Part shown: positions 7,135-11,827 of the stretch, one piece after another
How positions within the stretch are numbered: position 1 is the stretch's first letter
Layout: each line of letters opens with the position of its first letter
Assembly (NCBI GenBank): GCA_030430725.1
Contig: JAUIKP010000048.1
Span: forward strand, 1 to 11,827
From: Nitrospiria bacterium
Lineage (GTDB): Bacteria > Nitrospirota > Nitrospiria > Nitrospirales > UBA8639
Reading direction: 5' to 3'
Length of the DNA: 11,827 bases
The notes under the pieces: model-generated
What the model was told of the DNA's origin: nothing
Seen by the model: the letters and a program-made list of their open reading frames with translations, nothing else
The model's database searches: none
Position numbers and translations under genes: made by a program

Positions 7135-8328
7135 ATGGCAAAAATTCCTAATAAACACGGGCGTTTTGGGCAATTCGGGGGCATGTATGTTCCTGAAATT
7201 CTGATGCCGGCCATCCATGAATTGGAACAGGCATATCGTGCGGCCAAACAAAGCCGCCCCTTCCAACAAGAGCTTCGGGATTGTCTGAAACATTTTGTCG
7301 GTCGTCCAACTTCCCTATTCTTTGCCGAACGTCTCACTAAAACACTTGGGGGAGCCAAAATTTATCTCAAAAGAGAAGATCTCTGTCACACCGGTGCGCA
7401 CAAGATCAACAATACGGTCGGGCAGGCCTTGCTCACCAGACGGATGAAAAAGAAACGCGTTATTGCCGAAACCGGTGCCGGACAGCATGGCGTCGCGGTG
7501 GCTACCGTGGCCGCAATGTTCGGTCTGGAGGCCGAAATCTACATGGGCACCGAGGATATGGAACGGCAGGCATTGAATGTCTTCCGGATGCGGTTACTCG
7601 GCTCGAAAGTGACGGGAGTGCATGCCGGAAGCCGCACACTCAAGGATGCCATCAGTGAGGCGATGCGTGACTGGACCACGAATATAAGCACCACCCATTA
7701 TTTGCTTGGATCGGTTCTGGGCGCTCATCCCTACCCCATGATGATTCGGGATTTCCAATCCGTGATCGGTCGAGAGACCCGCAAGCAAATTCTTGCACTG
7801 GAAGGTCGTTTGCCTCACTGTCTTGTTGCCTGTGTTGGCGGTGGAAGCAATAGTATTGGATTATTTTATCCGTTCGTCAAAGATACTCAAGTCAAAATGG
7901 TCGGAGTGGAAGCCGGTGGGTACGGGATAAAAAGCGGGAAGCATGCCGCACGCTTTGCAGGAGGGAAACCCGGCGTTTTGCATGGAACGATGACTTATCT
8001 TCTCCAGAATGAGGACGGCCAAGTCAATCCCACCCATTCCGTGTCTGCAGGATTGGACTATCCGGCAGTCGGTCCTGAACACAGTTACTATCATGATACC
8101 GGACGAATCCGGTACACCTCAGCAACGGATGCTGAAGCCTTAACCGCGTTCGACTTACTCGCCAAGGAAGAAGGCATCATTCCCGCGCTTGAAAGTGCCC
8201 ATGCCGTTGCAGAAGTCGTGAAGCTAGCGCCCACGATGAAAAAGTCACAGATCTTAATCATGAATCTCTCCGGGCGCGGAGATAAAGATGTTCAACAATT
8301 AGCCAAAATGCGAGGCATTCCTCTCTAA
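7135..8328 (+). CDS. trpB: Tryptophan synthase beta chain
   Basis: TrpB is the PLP-dependent beta subunit that joins indole to serine to give tryptophan, working as an alpha2-beta2 complex with TrpA and receiving indole through a tunnel. The 397-residue product has the standard length and is of the ordinary TrpB1 type. The PLP lysine is Lys90 in HTGAHKINN. The catalytic glutamate is Glu112 in AETGAGQHG, and the phosphate-binding loop GGGSNS is at 235-240. The N-terminus [14 protein letters not shown] matches the family, which supports ATG 7135 over a GTG at 7075 that would overlap the trpF stop. No Shine-Dalgarno sequence is seen upstream. The trpA start lies 80 bp beyond the stop. Confidence 0.97.
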   Translation: MAKIPNKHGRFGQFGGMYVPEILMPAIHELEQAYRAAKQSRPFQQELRDCLKHFVGRPTSLFFAERLTKTLGGAKIYLKREDLCHTGAHKINNTVGQALLTRRMKKKRVIAETGAGQHGVAVATVAAMFGLEAEIYMGTEDMERQALNVFRMRLLGSKVTGVHAGSRTLKDAISEAMRDWTTNISTTHYLLGSVLGAHPYPMMIRDFQSVIGRETRKQILALEGRLPHCLVACVGGGSNSIGLFYPFVKDTQVKMVGVEAGGYGIKSGKHAARFAGGKPGVLHGTMTYLLQNEDGQVNPTHSVSAGLDYPAVGPEHSYYHDTGRIRYTSATDAEALTAFDLLAKEEGIIPALESAHAVAEVVKLAPTMKKSQILIMNLSGRGDKDVQQLAKMRGIPL

Positions 8329-8408
8329 GAGAGGACATACTCAGTGGCCGGAGAATCACCAGGCCAGGAAGGCCCCCACATCTTCCGGTACATTCGAAAT
8401 GTTCTAAA

Positions 8409-9251
8409 ATGAGCAATCGTATTCAAGCCACATTTGCACAACTTCACTCCCGAGGTGAAAAAGCTCTCATCCCATACATTATGGCCGGCGATCCGACCTT
8501 AGCGATGACCGAATCTCTTGTATTAGCGTTGGAACAGGGTGGTGCCGACCTGATCGAATTGGGTGTGCCATTTTCGGATCCTATTGCCGATGGTCCGGTG
8601 ATTCAACAAGCAGCAGAAAGGGCCCTGCACTCAGGGACTACCCTTAAAAATATTCTTGCCACTGTCAGCAACCTGAGAAAAAAGACGTCTATCCCCCTTA
8701 TTTTGATGACCTATTACAACAGCCTCATGGCCATGGGGATCAAAGATTTTTGTGCCAATGCCGTTGACGCGGGCGTCGATGGACTTATCGTGCCGGATTT
8801 GCCTCCGGAGGAATCTGACCTTCTTTATCGTACCACTCAAGCGGCGGGAGGACCGGTGAGTATTTTCCTTCTTGCGCCGACCAGCACGGCGGAACGACGA
8901 CGTGCTGTGATCCAGCGATCACATGGGTTTATCTATTATGTCTCTCTTACCGGTATTACCGGTGCAAAGCTGACCGATCTCAGTCGGGTGCGCCAAAGCG
9001 TCCAACAGCTTCAACGTGCTTCACGAACACCTGTAGCAGTGGGATTTGGAATTGCCTCCGCTGATCAGGCCAGAGAAGTTGGACAATTTGCGGATGGAGT
9101 TATTATTGGAAGCGCCCTGGTTCGATACATTAGTGAACACCATTCCGCCCCGACATTTCTTTTCGATATTCAAGGCATGGCACAACAATGGAAATCCGCC
9201 CTCGTGCCCGTCGCAGCACAACCGTCGACCATCCACAGTCAAAAAGCATAA
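8409..9251 (+). CDS. trpA: Tryptophan synthase alpha chain
   Basis: TrpA cleaves indole-3-glycerol phosphate to indole and glyceraldehyde 3-phosphate and passes indole to TrpB. The 280-residue TIM barrel is a little longer than usual at the C-terminus, where a polar tail follows the last helix. Catalytic residues are present: Glu50 in LIELGVPFSDP and Asp61 in ADGP. GLIVPDLPPEE, the loop SLTGITGAK and GFGIAS (phosphate-binding region) follow in order. The start at ATG 8409 is the first in-frame methionine that fits the family. No ribosome site precedes it. This is the last gene of the operon. I see no convincing terminator directly after it. Confidence 0.97.
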   Translation: MSNRIQATFAQLHSRGEKALIPYIMAGDPTLAMTESLVLALEQGGADLIELGVPFSDPIADGPVIQQAAERALHSGTTLKNILATVSNLRKKTSIPLILMTYYNSLMAMGIKDFCANAVDAGVDGLIVPDLPPEESDLLYRTTQAAGGPVSIFLLAPTSTAERRRAVIQRSHGFIYYVSLTGITGAKLTDLSRVRQSVQQLQRASRTPVAVGFGIASADQAREVGQFADGVIIGSALVRYISEHHSAPTFLFDIQGMAQQWKSALVPVAAQPSTIHSQKA

Positions 9252-10200
9252 GGTCACTGGGCCTTCATCAATACTGCCGTGGTTCAAGTAGCTCCTTCCA
9301 TTCTCACAATTGATTTACCCATTCCTTATTATGTTTGTCGGGTCGCACTGCACCAATTGTCTCTGAACTGCATCACCCTTTCTCTCCGCATCCAGTGACA
9401 GATCTTTCCAACGCAGGGAGACTTCATCTCCTTAAACAGGAAGGTGAAAAGAGCTCTATCAGAAAAAATTTCGCAAACATTCCGCTCGAAAGTCCGCAAG
9501 GAAGAAGTCGGTCCATCGAGGACGTCCTGCATTTCCATTGATTCTTTCCCGTTTCGTCGTTCAAACCTTCGGTTAGAAGAAACCAGGGTCGACAATTGGG
9601 AGCCCCAACAAAGGTGGAACCATCCTACTTGGCTCTTCACTTTACAGCCGGGGATGAAGCACCCAATCCTTGGCCACCCGGCAGGCAATCTCCAGGGCCA
9701 AGACCTCATCCCATTGGCCGAGTGGAACAATTACCCAACTGGCACCCTTTACCACGAAACATTGACATGCCTGTGAAATTCAATTGAACCCTTGAACGGC
9801 CCAACCATTCAAGCCCCAAGATAACCGACCAATAAAAGAAATCGACTTGAAGTTGCTCTCCCCAGGAAAGATGGCCTTATCCACATGGTATTTCATGTAT
9901 GAAACTCTTCCGGTCTATTAGGTTGAACCTCGATGAGGACCTGCACACGCACAACTTTATGAGGACAAGACCCAAGAAAAATGAATTGATAAGATTATTG
10001 TGGACTTGCCATATTTCATTGGACTCGTTCAATAGAAGACGGAGATATCGTTCCTGCTCGGTTTGTCATTTTCCCGGAAAAACCCAGCAAACCTTTCCTA
10101 GCCGGGGCAGTCCTTGCCTGGTGTCAAAATCCGTACAGCACAAAAAAGCGAAATACAACCGATTTTCAGGGATTTTATTCCATTCTGTACCCGAAAGTTC
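9252..10200. other. Region of about 950 bp with no supportable gene
   Basis: Several open frames of 60-133 codons exist here on both strands, but none has a convincing start with ribosome site. Their translations are rich in Trp, Cys, Pro, Arg and His in the way of chance reading frames, and I recognise no domain. There is no tRNA, no transposase and no inverted-repeat-bounded insertion that I can see. One small hairpin lies at 9791-9813. The stretch could be a decayed gene, a long 3' untranslated region of trpA, or the site of an untranslated RNA. I cannot choose between these. Confidence 0.5.
9791..9813 (+). repeat. Short imperfect hairpin downstream of trpA
   Basis: CTTGAACGG (9791-9799) faces CCATTCAAG (9805-9813) around a 5-base loop, pairing at 8 of 9 positions. 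No T tract follows on the plus strand, so a terminator role for the trp operon is doubtful. Confidence 0.3.
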
Positions 10201-10216
10201 TGGCACGGTTCTTGGT
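10201..10216 (+). promoter_or_regulatory. Sigma-54-like promoter element before the 66-residue gene
   Basis: TGGCACGGTTCTTGGT has the full -24 box TGGCACG, the correct 4-base gap, and TTGGT at the -12 box where the consensus is TTGCW. The spacing between the -24 GG and the -12 position is right. The one deviation, C to G in the conserved GC pair, weakens it. Transcription would start near 10228, about 42 bases before the ATG at 10270. No enhancer-binding protein gene is nearby. Confidence 0.35.
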
Positions 10217-10257
10217 CTAACAGGAAGCATCGACATGCAAAAACGTTCATAATTAAC

Positions 10258-10263
10258 AAGGGG
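10258..10263 (+). promoter_or_regulatory. Ribosome binding site that decides the start of the 66-residue gene
   Basis: AAGGGG lies 6 bases before ATG 10270. This favours that start over the longer frame, which is open from 10114 and has an unlikely composition upstream. Confidence 0.55.
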
Positions 10264-10269
10264 TTGTTC

Positions 10270-10470
10270 ATGGGTGAAACCGAATACTTAGACAAGGAAG
10301 ATCAAGAAAAGGCGGTGGAAATTCGTATTGAAGATGTCATTTATCGCTCAGACGAAAGCCCCGCGGTCGTGCTGGCGATCAAACGCACCTGTTCCCTGAG
10401 TGGAGAATGTAAAGTCGGACATGTCACTTTGGGGCATGAAAATACCCTTCGTTTATACCTAGAAACCTAA
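10270..10470 (+). CDS. Small hypothetical protein, 66 residues
   Basis: I do not recognise this protein. It is predicted soluble, with no signal peptide or membrane segment. The first 20 residues are strongly charged and acidic (KEDQEKAVEIRIEDV). After them comes a stretch of alternating strand-like residues. Two cysteines (41 and 47, in CSLSGEC) could bind a metal or form a redox pair, and the last part (HVTLGHENTLRLYLE) looks like beta strand. A good ribosome site and a coding-like composition make it a probable real gene, unlike the open frames just upstream. A sigma-54-like element lies about 55 bases upstream. The neighbour on the right is convergent, so the gene is probably transcribed alone. 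The longer frame from 10114 would include the promoter-like element and is less likely. Confidence 0.65.
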   Translation: MGETEYLDKEDQEKAVEIRIEDVIYRSDESPAVVLAIKRTCSLSGECKVGHVTLGHENTLRLYLET

Positions 10471-10479
10471 CCACGCATT

Positions 10480-10505
10480 CACTTTCTTCAGTGCTTCTTT
10501 TTTTT
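10480..10505 (+). terminator. Weak possible terminator after the 66-residue gene
   Basis: A short stem, CACT (10480-10483) with AGTG (10490-10493), is followed four bases later by a run of eight T (10498-10505), just after the stop codon at 10470. The T run is good but the stem is very short, so this is only a candidate. Confidence 0.3.
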
Positions 10506-10684
10506 GAGCGCAAGACAATGCACCCCATGGTGTGATCCTGTTTTCATCTTCATATCTTCCAGCACACTGCCTACATGATAACCCATTGACAGAGAGCAAA
10601 TGGTAAAACACTCAAGTCTCAATGGGGTTCCAAGATTCGCTCACGCAACTCCAAGATGACTCACTGTTTTTCCCCTTCATCGCT

Positions 10685-11140
10685 TTATGTATTAATCACG
10701 ATGATTTCAGGGGTAAGGCCGGTATCCGTGAAATGAAGACGTGCCACGGAAATGGGGAGAGTAAATCGACGAGGGCCCGCACTGCCAGGATTGAGGTAAA
10801 GTACTCCTTTGCGTTTCTCGGCAGAAGAACGATGGGAATGCCCAAAAATGACCGCAGAAAATTCCGAAGCAACCGGATCTAAATCCAAGTGATCCAGTTC
10901 ATGCACAACATATAATACATATGATTGATGTTCGACGACATTCGTCAGGGGAATCTCCTTAGCCCAAAGATCCTGATCATTATTTCCCCGGACGGCAATT
11001 ACCGGCGCAATGGTCTCCAGTGTGTTGAGGACGTCAGGGGTTCCGATGTCTCCAGCGTGGATAATCAATTCCGCACCGGCCAAAGCGGCCATCACTTCCG
11101 GGCGCAGAAGCCCATGCGTATCAGAAATAATCCCGATCAT
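10685..11140 (-). CDS. Metallophosphoesterase of the YfcE/MJ0936 phosphodiesterase family
   Basis: This is a small calcineurin-like phosphodiesterase that should bind two divalent metal ions and hydrolyse phosphodiester bonds. Counted from ATG 11140, the 151-residue protein has every family motif: ISDTHG (Asp7 and His9), HAGD (Asp31), RGNND (51-55, Asn54 or Asn53 with Asp55), a lone metal histidine at His80, GHSH (100-103) and the closing NPGS (117-120). Homologues act on model phosphodiesters and their true substrate is mostly unknown. An ATG at 11167 would add nine residues. I prefer 11140 because it begins right at the first beta strand and has AGGAG a few bases upstream. The gene starts 35 bp after the stop of the membrane protein gene on the same strand, so the two are probably one transcript. 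It is convergent with the 66-residue gene. Confidence 0.93.
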   Translation of the reverse strand: MIGIISDTHGLLRPEVMAALAGAELIIHAGDIGTPDVLNTLETIAPVIAVRGNNDQDLWAKEIPLTNVVEHQSYVLYVVHELDHLDLDPVASEFSAVIFGHSHRSSAEKRKGVLYLNPGSAGPRRFTLPISVARLHFTDTGLTPEIIVINT

Positions 11141-11175
11141 CTTCTCCTGCGTATTCGACACCCTCATTCTGAAAA

Positions 11176-11811
11176 TTAAAAGTCTTTTGTCGGTCGATCA
11201 GCTTTCTCAAAAAATTCCCCGTAATGGCGTTCCCCACACTCCGGACAAAACCCATGGGTAAATTGGGCATTGGAGCGATCACTAATGAATCGTTCGAGCG
11301 GTTGCCAGGTATTGTTGTCGTCACGAATTTTTTTGCAAAAACTGCAAATAGGAAGACAGCCCTCCAATACATTGACTCTGTTGGCTAATGCTCGGGTTTG
11401 CAAAGCGGTTCGACTGACAAGGAATGCCGCTCCACCAAGAACAAGGATTCTGATCACGGTGTTAATAGACGCATCCAATAGGGTGAGGGAAACCGACCAA
11501 AACTGTATATTAAAAAGAAATCTAATAAGAGACAGGGTCACGGCAAATGACAGCCCCCAGGAAAAACCTCTATACCAGGAGGCGAGAGACACCGGGATAA
11601 GATACAAAATGGGAAACTGAATAGTTGGGCCTGCTACGTAATCACCAAGCAAAATTACGAGAGCCACCGCACTCAAATAGCCAGAAAATAATATTGGATG
11701 GGTGCAGGCGTCCTTCCAAAAGCCTGTCCTGAAAGGAAAATTAGGAAAAGACTGAAGAGGCAACATAGGCCTAAACAGGATTGAGTAAAAGAAAACTTTG
11801 TGAATGATCAT
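11176..11811 (-). CDS. Four-helix membrane protein with C-terminal zinc-ribbon-like domain
   Basis: The 211-residue protein appears complete: an in-frame TAG lies just upstream of the ATG at 11811, with no other start between. Four hydrophobic segments are visible, at about 41-58, 65-80, 84-101 and 115-134. The stretch with LGDYVAGP and YLIPVSLASWYRG resembles the membrane input domain at the front of many sensor kinases and GGDEF proteins. A short helix (about 135-150) leads to a cytoplasmic tail: CLPICSFCKKIRDD, then CPEC. It has Cys156, Cys159, Cys189 and Cys192 and probably binds zinc. This tail is of a kind known at the C-terminus of PAS and receiver proteins in several bacteria. No kinase, cyclase or methyl-acceptor domain is present, so the output is unknown. 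It is followed by the phosphodiesterase gene. A weak AGGA lies about ten bases before the start. Confidence 0.8.
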   Translation of the reverse strand: MIIHKVFFYSILFRPMLPLQSFPNFPFRTGFWKDACTHPILFSGYLSAVALVILLGDYVAGPTIQFPILYLIPVSLASWYRGFSWGLSFAVTLSLIRFLFNIQFWSVSLTLLDASINTVIRILVLGGAAFLVSRTALQTRALANRVNVLEGCLPICSFCKKIRDDNNTWQPLERFISDRSNAQFTHGFCPECGERHYGEFFEKADRPTKDF

Positions 11812-11827
11812 AGCATAAGCGTCCTAT

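Noticed and set aside
9480..9510. RNase P-like GAAAGTCCG motif
   Set aside because: The match is too short, and the remaining conserved regions of RNase P RNA are absent around it.
9329..9730. Open frame of 133 codons on the minus strand after trpA
   Set aside because: The translation is rich in Trp, Cys, Arg and Met with no domain-like pattern. It overlaps an equally open plus-strand frame and has no ribosome site.
9399..9776. Plus-strand open frame (126 codons, GTG start possible at 9444)
   Set aside because: There is no recognisable domain, and the start would rest on a GTG with poorly spaced purines. It is kept only as part of the unexplained region.
9899..10252. Plus-strand frame of 117 codons
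   Set aside because: The basic, Ser/Arg/Cys-rich composition is typical of a chance frame. There is no ribosome site, and the frame runs across the sigma-54-like element.

Overview
The window looks like chromosomal DNA of a free-living bacterium. Base composition is roughly balanced by eye, genes are closely packed, and the core is a complete, intact tryptophan operon. The style of the proteins (a LysM lipoprotein with an acidic linker, a MoxR-type ATPase, and a membrane protein with a cysteine-rich C-terminal domain) makes me suspect the Nitrospirota, close to a Nitrospira with moderate GC. That placement is inference from resemblance and nothing in the sequence proves it.

Left part (1-2200). 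The minus strand carries a MoxR-type AAA+ ATPase (249-1205). Below it is the start of a second minus-strand gene that runs off the left edge (1-153). A divergent promoter region (about 1230-1340) separates the ATPase from a plus-strand lipoprotein gene (1414-2118) encoding a coiled coil, an Asp/Leu/Ser-rich linker and a C-terminal LysM domain. A 12-bp inverted repeat (2145-2189) probably ends its transcript.

Centre (2285-9251). Seven genes in the order trpE-trpG-trpD-trpC-trpF-trpB-trpA encode the whole route from chorismate to tryptophan: anthranilate synthase (E+G), phosphoribosyl transfer (D), isomerisation (F), ring closure (C) and tryptophan synthase (A+B). All appear intact with their catalytic motifs. 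trpD and trpC overlap by ATGA. The other junctions have gaps of about 20 to 154 bp. None of the seven has a good Shine-Dalgarno sequence, unlike the lipoprotein gene and the 66-residue gene.

Right part (9252-11827). About 1 kb after trpA holds no gene I can support. It ends in a near-consensus sigma-54-like element (10201-10216) in front of a 66-codon gene of unknown function (10270-10470). Convergent to it lies a minus-strand pair: a four-helix membrane protein with a C-terminal CxxC...CxxC domain (11176-11811), followed 35 bp downstream by a YfcE/MJ0936-type metallophosphoesterase (10685-11140).

I found no CRISPR array, transposase, tRNA or rRNA gene. I do not see an obvious new multi-gene system. 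The points most worth a second look are the empty 1 kb with its sigma-54-like site and small gene, the membrane zinc-domain protein, and the ATPase with its unidentified truncated partner.
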